From Caballeronia ptereochthonis (GTDB lineage: Bacteria; Pseudomonadota; Gammaproteobacteria; Burkholderiales; Burkholderiaceae), in NCBI RefSeq assembly GCF_001545075.1, contig NZ_FCOB02000010.1, positions 62,001 through 126,000 of the forward strand: a DNA stretch of 64,000 bases, read 5' to 3'. Under the pieces are notes generated by a model, which saw only the letters and a list, made by a program, of their open reading frames with translations, was not told the origin of the DNA and did not search any database. Positions 1 through 8,895 of this stretch are shown in pieces. The translations under genes and the position numbers were made by a program. Positions within the stretch are counted from its first letter, which is position 1, and each line of letters opens with the position of its first letter.

Positions 1-154
1 GGCCGAGCGCGGGCAGCGTGACGTTCTGCGTCGCGACCGCGCCCACGCCCGCGCGCACCCACGGACAGCGCGCGCCCACCGCGATGCTCGAAGAACTGAT
101 GGCGATGCCGAGCTGGCCCGTCTGCTCGCAACGTCCGACGATAGAAAATGTCAT
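1..154 (-). CDS. DUF1028 family protein, N-terminal part only
   Basis: The reading frame starts at 154 on the minus strand ([20 protein letters not shown]...) and runs off the window edge after about 51 codons. The N-terminus matches the DUF1028 family of putative Ntn-hydrolase-fold proteins, whose function is not established. It lies 10 nt after the RidA gene and reads the same way, so it is the third gene of an FMO-RidA-DUF1028 operon. RidA and DUF1028 genes often sit together in nitrogen-compound catabolic loci, which fits a role in the same pathway (inference). The C-terminal part cannot be seen. Confidence 0.8.
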   Translation of the reverse strand, partial: MTFSIVGRCEQTGQLGIAISSSSIAVGARCPWVRAGVGAVATQNVTLPALG

Positions 155-164
155 GTGCCCTCCG

Positions 165-602
165 TCAGGCCTGAGGCGACGTCCATCCATCCGGAATGAC
201 GGCGATCACGTCGATCTCCATCAGCCACTCCGGCTGACCCAGCGCGACAACGGTAAGCCCCGTCGAAATGGGAAACACGCCCTTCAGCCATTTGCCGACT
301 TCGCGATACACCGGCTCGCGAAAGCGCACGTCGGTGAGATAGGTCGTCGTCTTGACGATATGGGACAGGTCGCTGCCCGCTTCTTCGAGCAACTGCTTGA
401 CGTTCTTCATCGCCTGCTCGGCCTGCGCGCGCGGATCGCCAAGGCCGACGAGATTGCCGTCGAAGTCCGTGCCGATCTGACCGCGCACGTACACGGTGTT
501 GCCGGCGCGCACGGCCTGGCAGAGATCGTTGTCGAGCGACTGGTTCGGGTACGTATCCTTCGTGTTGAACATGCGGATACGGGTATGCGTAGATTGGCTC
601 AT
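165..602 (-). CDS. RidA family protein (enamine/imine deaminase-like)
   Basis: A protein of 145 aa, close to the 125-150 aa usual for the RidA/YjgF/UK114 family. The C-terminal half carries family hallmarks: a stretch like KTTTYLTD and the end segment [15 protein letters not shown], where the Glu of EIDVIA is conserved. Classical RidA proteins hydrolyse reactive 2-imino acids from amine or amino-acid oxidation. The catalytic Arg usually found in the C-terminal part (R105 in E. coli RidA) is not obvious here, so this may be a specialised RidA subgroup member (inference). It lies downstream of a flavin monooxygenase and upstream of DUF1028 in one operon. Confidence 0.85.
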   Translation of the reverse strand: MSQSTHTRIRMFNTKDTYPNQSLDNDLCQAVRAGNTVYVRGQIGTDFDGNLVGLGDPRAQAEQAMKNVKQLLEEAGSDLSHIVKTTTYLTDVRFREPVYREVGKWLKGVFPISTGLTVVALGQPEWLMEIDVIAVIPDGWTSPQA

Positions 603-633
603 CGATGCACCTTGACACTGGAATTAGTCGGAT

Positions 634-1983
634 TCAGTTGACGCCCATCTCGCTGACCTTGTGGACGCGCGAGTCGTCGGGGCCGCCCTCGGCGCTCTCG
701 ACGCGCTTCGCGTCCATATGGCGTTGCGGCGTATCGTAATAAGCGAGGTATTTGCGCTGCGTGACGATATGGTCGGCGATATGCTTGGCGTCGTGCCACA
801 CGCCCCAGATGAAAGCGGAGCCGCGGCGCGACAGCCACGGCAAGCCGAGGAAATAGATGCCGGGCTCCGTGGCCACGCCGCGCTGATGCTTGGGCTTGCC
901 TTTTTCGTCGAAGGCATCGACTTGCAGCCAGCCGAAATCGACTGCGTAGCCCGTCGCCCAGATGATCGACGTTACGCCCGCCTTCGCCAGATCGAGCTCG
1001 AGAACCGGATGCGTGACGCATTCCGGATCCGCGGGAATGATGCGGGCTTCGGGCTCTTCGGGAAGATCGAGGCCGTTGCGTGCGGCATAGGCGTCGGCGG
1101 CGTCGAGCAGCGAGAGGTAGTTCTCGTCGCCGCGCGCGATGTTCTCGGCGAGATCGGCTTCGAACTTCACGAGGTGATCGTCGAATGATTTCGTCAGACC
1201 AACGAGCGTGATGCCCTGTTGCGCGAGACGCCGGAAGTCCACCGTGTGACCGCCGCGCGCGCCGCTCACTGCAATCGTGACGTGCTCGCGGCCAGGCTTC
1301 ATGACTTCCGCGTCCCATTCGCCGAGCACGCCGAGCCACCAGCAGAAGTCGCGTCCGCGATACGCGCGCGGCGGACGATCGTGCGCGCCCACCGACAGAT
1401 ACACGCGCCGGCCCGCGCGCTGCAGCTCATCGGCGATCTGCACCCCCGACGATCCCGCCCCGACCACCAGCACGCCGCCCTCGGGCAGTTGCGCGGGATT
1501 GCGATAGTCGGCGGAGTGAATCTGCGTGAGACTTGCGCTCTTCGGTGCGATCGGCGGAATGACCGGGCGCTGAAAAGGCCCCGTCGCGACGACGACGCGG
1601 TTCGCCTCGATGATTCCCTCCGATGTTTCGACCGTGAAGCCCTGGCGGCCCGCGTTGCGCACAACCCTCTTCACCTCGACGCCGGTGCGGATGGGCGCGT
1701 CGAACTTTTTGGCGTAAGCGACGAAATAGTCGGCGACCTCATCCTTCGACGCGAAAGCATCCGGATCGACCTGGGCGAACTCGAGATTGGGGAAACGGTC
1801 GTGCCAGGCGGGGCCATTGGCAACCAGCGAATCCCATCGTCCCGTGCGCCAGCGTTCGGCGATGCGATCGCGTTCCAGTACGAGATGCGGCACGCCGAGC
1901 TTGCCCAGGTGCTCGCTCATGGCGATGCCAGCTTGCCCGGCGCCGACCACGAGCGTATCAGTTGCCTTTATTTCGACTGTCAT
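634..1983 (-). CDS. flavin-dependent monooxygenase (FMO/CzcO-like)
   Basis: A 449-aa protein with two dinucleotide-binding folds. Near the N-terminus is VVGAGQAGIAMSEHLGKLG (FAD, GxGxxG), and near residue 175 is VVGAGSSGVQIADEL (NADPH). The N-terminal region continues with RWRTGRWDSL and FPNLEF, typical of the CzcO/YUCCA-like monooxygenase group. Such enzymes hydroxylate soft nucleophiles such as amines and sulfur compounds using NADPH and O2. It is the first gene of the FMO-RidA-DUF1028 operon and is divergent from a LysR gene at 2202, sharing a 218-bp AT-rich promoter region. The true substrate is unknown; an N-containing compound is inferred from the neighbours. Confidence 0.85.
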   Translation of the reverse strand: MTVEIKATDTLVVGAGQAGIAMSEHLGKLGVPHLVLERDRIAERWRTGRWDSLVANGPAWHDRFPNLEFAQVDPDAFASKDEVADYFVAYAKKFDAPIRTGVEVKRVVRNAGRQGFTVETSEGIIEANRVVVATGPFQRPVIPPIAPKSASLTQIHSADYRNPAQLPEGGVLVVGAGSSGVQIADELQRAGRRVYLSVGAHDRPPRAYRGRDFCWWLGVLGEWDAEVMKPGREHVTIAVSGARGGHTVDFRRLAQQGITLVGLTKSFDDHLVKFEADLAENIARGDENYLSLLDAADAYAARNGLDLPEEPEARIIPADPECVTHPVLELDLAKAGVTSIIWATGYAVDFGWLQVDAFDEKGKPKHQRGVATEPGIYFLGLPWLSRRGSAFIWGVWHDAKHIADHIVTQRKYLAYYDTPQRHMDAKRVESAEGGPDDSRVHKVSEMGVN

Positions 1984-2201
1984 GGCTTAGTCCTTCGAAG
2001 GAGCAGAGTTCGGTGTGTTCCCGTCGGCCTCTTGCAGCCTCCCGGGGTACCACGGATGTGCTTTCGCATAGGAATCTACGCCGGCTTTCAGAATCCGAAA
2101 AATATATTAAAAAAATGCAAAGCATCGGATCCACCTATGCAATCATTTTTGATCACTTCACAATGCGATCGATCTGACGGCGTCAACCCGGAGCGAAGTC
2201 C

Positions 2202-3128
2202 ATGGAAAGTCAGCCGCTGCGTTACTCACTGCGTCAGTTGCGATACTTTGTGGTGACGGCGGAAGTCCTGTCCTTCACGGCCGCTGCGAAACGGCTACAC
2301 ATTTCTCAGCCGTCCATCTCGACCGCCTTGGCCGACCTCGAGATCTCCTTCGGCGTGCAGCTGTTCATCCGGCATCACGCGAGCGGCCTGTCCCTCACGC
2401 AGGCGGGGCGCGATCTTCTCGGACAGGCGCGCAATCTCCTGAAGATCGCGGAGGAACTGCAGATGGCCGCCACCGAAATGGACGGCGGCATGACGGGAGC
2501 GATCGCGCTCGGCTGCCTCGTCTCTTTAGCCCCGCCGCTGATGCCGGGCCTGATCAGCCGTTTTACGAGCGAGCACGGTGGAATCAGCTTCCGCACCATC
2601 GAGGCGCATCAGGACGAGCTACTAAAGGGCCTGCACGACGGTTCGCTGGACATCGTGCTGACCTACAGCCTCGATCTCACCGAGGACATCGTCTTTACAC
2701 CCCTTCTATCCTTGCCGCCCTACGCGATTCTCCCAGCCACGCACCGGTTGGCGCGCGCGCGAAAAGTGTCGCTGCAGGATCTGATCGACGAACCGTACGT
2801 GATGCTGGACCTGCCGCACAGCCGGGACTACTTCGCCGCGCTTTTCGATGCCGTCGGAAGCCGGCCCGTGCCCGCTTTTCGTTCATCGCAACCGGAAGTC
2901 GTGCGGGGGATGGTCGCGAACGGGCTTGGCTACAGCATCCTGAACTTCCCGCTGAGTTCGACGCGAACCGTCGATGGTGGCGAGTTCGTGATTAAGCGCT
3001 TTAGGGACAACGTCAGCGCGACGACGCTCGGGATCGCCCAATCGAAAACGATGAAGGCGCGGCAGGTGGTGTCCCGATTTTCATCCTTTAGCGAAAGCTA
3101 TATACGCCGCCTGCGGCTCGACACGTAA
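2202..3128 (+). CDS. LysR family transcriptional regulator (LysR-A)
   Basis: A 308-aa protein with an N-terminal winged helix (LRQLRYFVVTAEVLSFTAAAKRLHISQPSIS) and a periplasmic-binding-like effector domain. It lies between the divergent FMO operon and the Rieske/ABC operon and is the natural candidate to control both. It resembles the LysR at 8896-9813 along its whole length (for example both have IRHHA, a DxVLxY segment near residue 150 and ILPATHRLA/LLPATHRLA), so the two probably came from one ancestor and may bind related DNA. The start is chosen at 2202, with a GGAGCG ribosome-binding site just upstream. Confidence 0.9.
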   Translation: MESQPLRYSLRQLRYFVVTAEVLSFTAAAKRLHISQPSISTALADLEISFGVQLFIRHHASGLSLTQAGRDLLGQARNLLKIAEELQMAATEMDGGMTGAIALGCLVSLAPPLMPGLISRFTSEHGGISFRTIEAHQDELLKGLHDGSLDIVLTYSLDLTEDIVFTPLLSLPPYAILPATHRLARARKVSLQDLIDEPYVMLDLPHSRDYFAALFDAVGSRPVPAFRSSQPEVVRGMVANGLGYSILNFPLSSTRTVDGGEFVIKRFRDNVSATTLGIAQSKTMKARQVVSRFSSFSESYIRRLRLDT

Positions 3129-3190
3129 TGGGCAAGCGCGATGGGGCCCGCGTCGCGTGCCATGCATAGCCAAATCCTTGCTTTAGTATC

Positions 3191-3206
3191 CAAAAACAAT
3201 ATTTTG
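3191..3206. promoter_or_regulatory. candidate LysR operator, copy 1
   Basis: The 16-mer CAAAAACAATATTTTG is an imperfect inverted repeat ending 96 nt before the Rieske start at 3303. An almost identical 16-mer (GAAAAACAATGTTTTC) lies 89 nt before the paralogous Rieske gene at 10042. A flanking repeat, GCCAAAT (3169-3175) and ATTTGGC (3214-3220), encloses this copy. Shared sequence, symmetry and distance suggest a common regulator, most likely one of the two LysR proteins (inference). Confidence 0.5.
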
Positions 3207-3302
3207 ACTGGTAATTTGGCTTGGTAGATTAAACGTCAGTCGAGCTGACGGCAGCGCAGATCCTTCCCGCAGCGCGTATGCACACGGCTTCAGGAGCGTC
3301 TC

Positions 3303-4451
3303 ATGGAAAACCCCGGCAGGCAAACGGCAGTCCACGCTTTGGTCGACGAACTTGCGACGGGCTGTGAGCGACCGTTCAGCGATGCACGCGCGATGCCTCC
3401 TGGCGTGTACACATCGGCCGATTTCCTGTCTCTCGAAGAGCACGCGATCTTTGCGAAAGAGTGGCAATGCGTGGGCCGCGCGAGCGCCCTCAGGACGCCC
3501 GGCGACTATCTGACCGCGAGCATCGCGGCTCAACCGATCGTCGTGGTGCGCGATGAGAAGATGGAGCTCCGCGCGATGTCGAATGTCTGCCTGCATCGCA
3601 TGTCGGTTCTGCTCGAAGGCCGAGGGAACATACGACGGATCATCTGTCCGTATCACGCGTGGAACTACGGACTCGACGGCGCACTGAAGGGCGCGCCGCT
3701 GATGGATCAGCAAGCCGGTTTCTGCAAGGAAAGCTATAAGCTGCCGACGATTCGATGCGAGGAGTGGCAAGGCTGGATCTACGTGACACTCGATCAAAAC
3801 GCAGCGCCGGTTCGCCAGCAGCTCGCGCAACTGAGCGAGCTTGTCGATGCGTACGGCATGACGAACTACGTCGAGACCTTTTATGAAGAGCACGTCTGGG
3901 ATACCAACTGGAAGATCCTCGCCGAAAACTTCATGGAAAGCTATCACTTGCCGATGCTGCATCGCGCAACGGTCGGGCCGCACTCGCGCCTCGAAGAAAT
4001 GGAATGCCCGCCGGGTTATCCCGCATTCAACTATCACTGGATAACAAAGGAAGCGTCGCTTCCCATCGGGAACGCCCATCCGGAGAACAGCCGCCTGACC
4101 GGACACTGGCGCAAGACCACCGCTTTGCTCGCGATCTATCCGACGCATCTCGTCACGCTCACGCCCGGTTACTTCTGGTATCTCGTGCTGCAGCCGCAAG
4201 GCGTCGGCAAGGTGCATATCCGCTTTGGCGGCGGGCTTGCGCCTGAGTTCATCAGCGATCCCGAGGCCAACGCGCACATGGTGACGCTCAAGACATTGCT
4301 CGACGAAGTGAATGCGGAGGACAAACGCGGCGTGGAAGCCGTGTTTCGCGGTGTGCATGCCCCGCTCGCGAAGCCGGGGCATCTGAGCCACCTCGAACGC
4401 CCGAACTATGACTTCGCTCGTTATCTCGCGTCGAAGCTCGCTGCGCGTTAA
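3303..4451 (+). CDS. Rieske non-heme iron oxygenase, alpha subunit (copy 1)
   Basis: A 382-aa ring-hydroxylating-type oxygenase. The Rieske 2Fe-2S ligands are C96-x-H98 and C115-x2-H118. The catalytic domain has N209-F-M-E212-S-Y-H215 and H220, with D340 a likely third iron ligand. E212 occupies the bridging position that is Asp in naphthalene dioxygenase. Glu at this position is typical of oxygenases acting on quaternary amines, such as carnitine (CntA) and glycine betaine (GbcA) oxygenases. This suggests an N-methylated or quaternary-amine substrate (inference). It is followed after 30 nt by a polyamine-type ABC importer. It needs an external reductase, for which the gene at 12435 is the only close candidate. 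A good AGGAG site precedes the start. Confidence 0.9.
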   Translation: MENPGRQTAVHALVDELATGCERPFSDARAMPPGVYTSADFLSLEEHAIFAKEWQCVGRASALRTPGDYLTASIAAQPIVVVRDEKMELRAMSNVCLHRMSVLLEGRGNIRRIICPYHAWNYGLDGALKGAPLMDQQAGFCKESYKLPTIRCEEWQGWIYVTLDQNAAPVRQQLAQLSELVDAYGMTNYVETFYEEHVWDTNWKILAENFMESYHLPMLHRATVGPHSRLEEMECPPGYPAFNYHWITKEASLPIGNAHPENSRLTGHWRKTTALLAIYPTHLVTLTPGYFWYLVLQPQGVGKVHIRFGGGLAPEFISDPEANAHMVTLKTLLDEVNAEDKRGVEAVFRGVHAPLAKPGHLSHLERPNYDFARYLASKLAAR

Positions 4452-4481
4452 TCGAAGCACTATCGACAGGACGCTATCAAG

Positions 4482-5663
4482 ATGTCAAACCCATCCTTCA
4501 TTTCGTTCTCAGGTGTGAGCAAGTCATACGACGGCGTGAATTACGTCGTCGATGATTTGAACCTTGATGTGCGAAAGGGCGAGTTCCTGTCGTTGCTTGG
4601 TCCGTCGGGCTCGGGCAAGACGACCACGCTCATGATGCTCGCCGGCTTCGAGTCGCCCACACAAGGCGAGATACGTCTCGACGGAAAGCGTCTCGACGAC
4701 AAGCCGCCGCATCAGCGCGACATCGGAATGGTCTTTCAGAACTACGCGCTCTTTCCGCATCTCACGATTGCCGAGAACGTCGCATTTCCCTTGTCCGTTC
4801 GACGTGTGAGCCGTGCCGAACAAAAAGCGCGTGTGAAGCGCGCGCTGGAGATGATCGAGTTGCCGCATCTCGCGAACCGGCGACCGGCGCAGCTCTCTGG
4901 CGGACAACAGCAGCGCGTCGCACTCGCGCGCGCACTCGTTTTCGAACCGAGCGTCGTTCTCATGGACGAGCCGCTCGGCGCGCTCGACAAGCGCCTGCGG
5001 GAGACCATGCAGTACGAGATCATGCGGCTGCATCGCGAGCTGTCGCTCACTATCGTCTACGTGACGCACGATCAGGCAGAAGCCCTGACCATGTCGAATC
5101 GGGTCGCGGTCTTTTCCGATGGACGCATCCAGCAGGCCGCGACCCCCACGGAGCTTTATGAAAACGCGCGCAACGCCTTCGTCGCGAACTTCGTGGGCGA
5201 GAACAACGGCCTGCGGGGACGCGTCGTGACGGTAAGGGACGACTGGGCGACCCTGGCGCTCGCCGATGGCAGCATCATTCGCGGCAGATGCGAACAGGGC
5301 CTGAGCGCAGGGGACGAAGCGATGCTCGCCTTGCGTCCGGAGCGCGCGCATATCCATAGCGCCGAGGGTACGCAGGCGGACGCGCACAGCAACGTCGTGC
5401 ACGCCAAGGTGCAGGAGCTCGTCTATTGCGGCGATCATCATCGCGTGCATTTGACGCTCGGTTCGCGCGACGCGCTCGTCGTGAAGGTTCCCAACACGCA
5501 ACGCCACGCCTTGCCTTCGGCTGGTGACACCATCGAGGTAGCCTGGCGCCACGACGACTGCAAGATTCTCGCCGCGAGCGCGCCCCGCAGCGCACCCGCG
5601 GTTCATCCCCCCGCATCGCCCTCACCTTCCCTCATCTCGACCGCACCCGCAGGAGCCAACTGA
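4482..5663 (+). CDS. ABC transporter ATP-binding protein (PotA-type)
   Basis: A 393-aa ATPase with all motifs: Walker A GPSGSGKTT near residue 42, Q-loop in VFQNYALFPHL, signature LSGGQQQRVALARAL and Walker B VVLMDEPLGALD followed by a switch His in YVTHDQ. The last 130 residues form a TOBE-like regulatory domain. It energises the importer encoded by the next three genes. PotA-type systems take up spermidine, putrescine and related cations. The gene sits between an oxygenase and its binding protein (1-nt gap to the next gene), so import and oxidation of the same substrate are probably coupled. Confidence 0.95.
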   Translation: MSNPSFISFSGVSKSYDGVNYVVDDLNLDVRKGEFLSLLGPSGSGKTTTLMMLAGFESPTQGEIRLDGKRLDDKPPHQRDIGMVFQNYALFPHLTIAENVAFPLSVRRVSRAEQKARVKRALEMIELPHLANRRPAQLSGGQQQRVALARALVFEPSVVLMDEPLGALDKRLRETMQYEIMRLHRELSLTIVYVTHDQAEALTMSNRVAVFSDGRIQQAATPTELYENARNAFVANFVGENNGLRGRVVTVRDDWATLALADGSIIRGRCEQGLSAGDEAMLALRPERAHIHSAEGTQADAHSNVVHAKVQELVYCGDHHRVHLTLGSRDALVVKVPNTQRHALPSAGDTIEVAWRHDDCKILAASAPRSAPAVHPPASPSPSLISTAPAGAN

Positions 5664-5664
5664 T

Positions 5665-6720
5665 ATGCGCACTCACATCAAAGCACAATGCGCTGTATTC
5701 GCCGCGATTTCTCTTTACGCCTTCGCCGCAGTTTCGGCGCAGGCCGCGGAAACGCTCAATGTCGTCACCTTTGGGGGCGCCTATGAAGCAGCGGCGAAAA
5801 AGGCCTATTTCGATCCGTTCACGCAGGCGACCGGCGTCAACTTCTCGCTCGAATCATATGACGGCGGCCTCGCAAAGCTTTCCGCGATGGAGCAGGCAAA
5901 GAACACGACATGGGATCTGATCGATCTCGAGAGCAACGACGCGATCACGGCATGCGACGAAGGGCTGCTCAAGAAGTTCGACAAAAAGAGTCTCGGCAAC
6001 ACGAGCGACTTCATTCCCGGGTCCATCAGCGACTGTGCGGTCGCGAGCATGGTGTGGTCCACGGTCTATGCCTATGACGCGAGCAAGCTCAAGACACCGC
6101 CGAGCACCATCGGTGATTTCTTCGACATGCAGAAATTCCCAGGCAAGCGCGGACTGCGCAAGTCGCCGAAAGGTTCGATGGAATGGGCGCTCATTGCCGA
6201 CGGCGTGGATCCGAAAGACGTCTACAAGGTTCTCGGGACACCCGTTGGGGTCGACCGCGCATTCAAGAAACTCGACACGATCAAGAAGAACATCGTGTGG
6301 TGGGAATCGGGCGCACAGGCTCCGCAGTTGCTCGCCGATGGCGCGGTCGTGATGACGCAGGCCTACAACGGTCGAATCGACGACGCCGCGAAGAAGGACA
6401 AGAAGCCCTTCAAGATCGTCTGGGATGCGCAGGTCTACGACTATGAATGGTGGGGTATTCCGGCGGGAGCAAAGCATGCCGACACGGCAGCGAAGTTCAT
6501 CGTGTCCGCGTCGCAGCCTAAGGCCTATGCCGACCTTTCCAAGTACATCGCCTATGCGCCGCCGCGCAAGGATGCCATCCCGCTCGTCGAAAAGCAGCGA
6601 CTCGCCGACCTGCCGACCGCGCCCGACAACTTCAAGCGTGCGATACAGATCAACTCGACGTTCTGGGCGGATAACGCCGACGAGATCAACAAGCGCTTCC
6701 AGGTCTGGCTGACACAGTAA
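5665..6720 (+). CDS. ABC transporter periplasmic substrate-binding protein (PotD-type)
   Basis: A 351-aa protein with a classical Sec signal peptide; the predicted cut is after AVSAQA, near residue 28. The mature part starts AETLNVVTFGGAYE, typical of the extracellular solute-binding family 1 group that includes PotD/PotF-like proteins. It should capture the substrate in the periplasm and deliver it to the permeases encoded next. Ligand-binding residues cannot be assigned by eye, so polyamine, betaine-like or other small cationic ligands all remain possible. Confidence 0.92.
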   Translation: MRTHIKAQCAVFAAISLYAFAAVSAQAAETLNVVTFGGAYEAAAKKAYFDPFTQATGVNFSLESYDGGLAKLSAMEQAKNTTWDLIDLESNDAITACDEGLLKKFDKKSLGNTSDFIPGSISDCAVASMVWSTVYAYDASKLKTPPSTIGDFFDMQKFPGKRGLRKSPKGSMEWALIADGVDPKDVYKVLGTPVGVDRAFKKLDTIKKNIVWWESGAQAPQLLADGAVVMTQAYNGRIDDAAKKDKKPFKIVWDAQVYDYEWWGIPAGAKHADTAAKFIVSASQPKAYADLSKYIAYAPPRKDAIPLVEKQRLADLPTAPDNFKRAIQINSTFWADNADEINKRFQVWLTQ

Positions 6721-6745
6721 CACCCCAACCGAACGAGAGCCCGCT

Positions 6746-8017
6746 GTGACCGCGACTACCAATACGCCCGTAACGGCCCATGCTCCGGCCACGGGCTCTC
6801 AGACGAGAGCCGACGGCCGCGCGTCCTATCAAAAGGCGCAACGCCGTGCATCGACTCGAGCGCTGTTGCTGGCGCTTCCACTGATCGTGTTTCTGCTATC
6901 GACGTTCATTGCACCCATCGCGCTCTTGCTCGCGCGCAGCGTGCAGAATCGGGAAGTGCCCGACAGCATGCCGGCCCTTTCCCGCGCCCTCGACGCATGG
7001 GATGGCCATGGCGTCCCCGATGAGCACACGTTCGCCCTGCTCGCATCCGACATCAAGCACGCCCAGGAAAGCGGACAACTCGGCACCGTAGCAAGGCGCA
7101 TGAACTTCTCGCAATCCGAATTCCGCAGCCTGTTGCTGAAGACGGCACGCGGCATTCGGAACGAGGCGCCTCCCGCCTGGAAGCCGGCCTTGATCGAGAT
7201 CGACGATCGCTGGAACGCGCCCGAGACATGGCGCTTGTTGAAGCGCGCTGCCGCCTCGCCTACGCCCGACTATCTGCTGAATGCCGTGGACGCGACGGTG
7301 ACACCGCAAGGTTCGATCGCCTCGCTTCCGGCGAACGCCACGGTCTATCGCGAAGCCTTCGTGCGCACGATCTCGATCAGCTTCACCGTGACCCTGCTCT
7401 GCTTGCTGCTGGGTTATCCCGTCGCTTGGCTGCTCGCGAATCTGCCGGAAAAGAGCAGCAACCGGCTGATGCTGTTCGTCATCGTGCCGTTCTGGACTTC
7501 CCTGCTGGTGCGCACGACGGCCTGGTACGTGCTCCTGCAACCGGGCGGCGTCGTCAACAGCCTGCTGTTGAGTCTTGGCATCGTGACACATCCCGTACCG
7601 CTCGTCTTCAATCGGACGGGCGTGCTGATCGGTATGACGCACGTACTCCTGCCCTATATGATTCTCGCAATCTTTTCGGTGATGAAGGGCGTGTCTCCCG
7701 TGTATCTGCGCGCAGCGAAGTCTCTGGGCGCTCATCCGTTCACGGCCTTCGTGCGCGTCTATATTCCGCAGACCTTGCCGGGAGTCGGAGCGGGATGCTT
7801 CCTGGTATTCGTGCTGGCCCTCGGTTACTACATCACGCCTGCCCTGCTCGGCGGCGCGGGCGACGAGATGATCAGTCAACTCATCGCGATCCAGACGAAT
7901 ACGCAGCTCAACTGGGGACTCGCGGGCGCGCTCTCCGCTTACCTCGTGATCTTCACGGCGATCTTCTATTTCATCTTCAACCGCATCGTCGGAATCGACC
8001 GTCTGCGGTTTGGTTGA
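6746..8017 (+). CDS. ABC transporter permease (PotB-type) with large periplasmic insert
   Basis: A 423-aa membrane subunit starting at GTG 6746. Its first membrane segment is near residues 34-55 and is followed by a soluble stretch of about 140 residues before the conserved permease core begins near residue 205. The EAA loop that contacts the ATPase is visible as YLRAAKSLGAHPFTAFVRVYIPQTLPG (shown here in part: AAKSLGAHPFTAFVRV). The E. coli PotB is only about 275 aa, so the extra loop is notable; similar long forms are known in some bacterial PotB-like proteins. The gene is third in the importer operon. Confidence 0.92.
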   Translation: MTATTNTPVTAHAPATGSQTRADGRASYQKAQRRASTRALLLALPLIVFLLSTFIAPIALLLARSVQNREVPDSMPALSRALDAWDGHGVPDEHTFALLASDIKHAQESGQLGTVARRMNFSQSEFRSLLLKTARGIRNEAPPAWKPALIEIDDRWNAPETWRLLKRAAASPTPDYLLNAVDATVTPQGSIASLPANATVYREAFVRTISISFTVTLLCLLLGYPVAWLLANLPEKSSNRLMLFVIVPFWTSLLVRTTAWYVLLQPGGVVNSLLLSLGIVTHPVPLVFNRTGVLIGMTHVLLPYMILAIFSVMKGVSPVYLRAAKSLGAHPFTAFVRVYIPQTLPGVGAGCFLVFVLALGYYITPALLGGAGDEMISQLIAIQTNTQLNWGLAGALSAYLVIFTAIFYFIFNRIVGIDRLRFG

Positions 8018-8042
8018 AGCACGCAAGCCCAAAGGAATGGTC

Positions 8043-8870
8043 ATGCAAGACAAACGCAATACGGTGCTGTCGGAGCGCGTCGCTTCCCGCTGGGTACGCG
8101 TGCATTCCGCGCTCGTGCTCTTCTTTCTGGTGGCGCCGATTCTCGCGATCATTCCGCTTTCGTTCAACTCCGGCTCGTACTTCTCCTATCCTCTGCAGGG
8201 CTTCTCGCTGCGTTGGTATGAACAGGCACTCACCAGTGCGGACTGGCAACGCGCGCTTCTGAACAGTCTCGCAATAGGCGCGGCGTCCACACTGATTGCC
8301 ACCTGTCTCGGGACGCTGGCGGCGCTCGGCCTGTCGCGAACGCAGTTTCCGCTGCGCTCGATCGTCATGCCGATCATCATCTCCCCGATGATCGTGCCGA
8401 TCGTCGTGGTCGCGGCGGGCTTCTATCTTGTCTTCGCTCCGCTCGGGCTCGTTAACTCCTACCCTGGTGTCATTCTTGCCCATGCCGCGCTCGGCACGCC
8501 GTTCGTCGTCATCACGGTGACGGCGTCGTTGTTGTCTTTCGATCAGAGTCTGCTGCGCGCAGCATCCGGGCTGGGCGCGCCGCCGTGGGTCGCATTCACG
8601 CGCGTGACGCTTCCGTTGATCACGCCCGCTGTCGCGACGGGAAGCGTCTTCGCCTTCGCAACCTCGTTCGACGAAGTCATCGTGATTCTGTTCATCGGCG
8701 GCCCGGATCAAAAGACCGTCCCGCGACAGATGTGGAGCGGCATCAGGGATTCCATCGATCCGTCGATTCTGGCGGTCGCGACCATGTTGATCGTGTTCGC
8801 AGTGCTGCTGTTCGCGAGCATCAACTGGCTGCGCAGTCGCGCGGCGGCCGCGAATCAGGCGCTGATCTGA
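8043..8870 (+). CDS. ABC transporter permease (PotC-type)
   Basis: A protein of about 275 aa, usual for PotC, with several hydrophobic helices and an EAA loop (LLRAASGLGAPPWVAF). The start is placed at ATG 8043 because AAAGGA at 8031-8036 gives a 6-nt spacing; ATG 8037 is also in frame but leaves almost no spacing. It pairs with the PotB-like subunit to form the translocation channel and ends the Rieske-ABC operon. The next gene is convergent, only 25 nt away. Confidence 0.92.
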   Translation: MQDKRNTVLSERVASRWVRVHSALVLFFLVAPILAIIPLSFNSGSYFSYPLQGFSLRWYEQALTSADWQRALLNSLAIGAASTLIATCLGTLAALGLSRTQFPLRSIVMPIIISPMIVPIVVVAAGFYLVFAPLGLVNSYPGVILAHAALGTPFVVITVTASLLSFDQSLLRAASGLGAPPWVAFTRVTLPLITPAVATGSVFAFATSFDEVIVILFIGGPDQKTVPRQMWSGIRDSIDPSILAVATMLIVFAVLLFASINWLRSRAAAANQALI

Positions 8871-8895
8871 CTCGGCCGAAGGCGTGCAAAACCGC

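Noticed and set aside
3183..4460. Long minus-strand open frame across the first Rieske gene
   Set aside because: It is the antisense of a strongly supported gene, rich in Arg/His as expected from a GC-rich shadow, with no domain.
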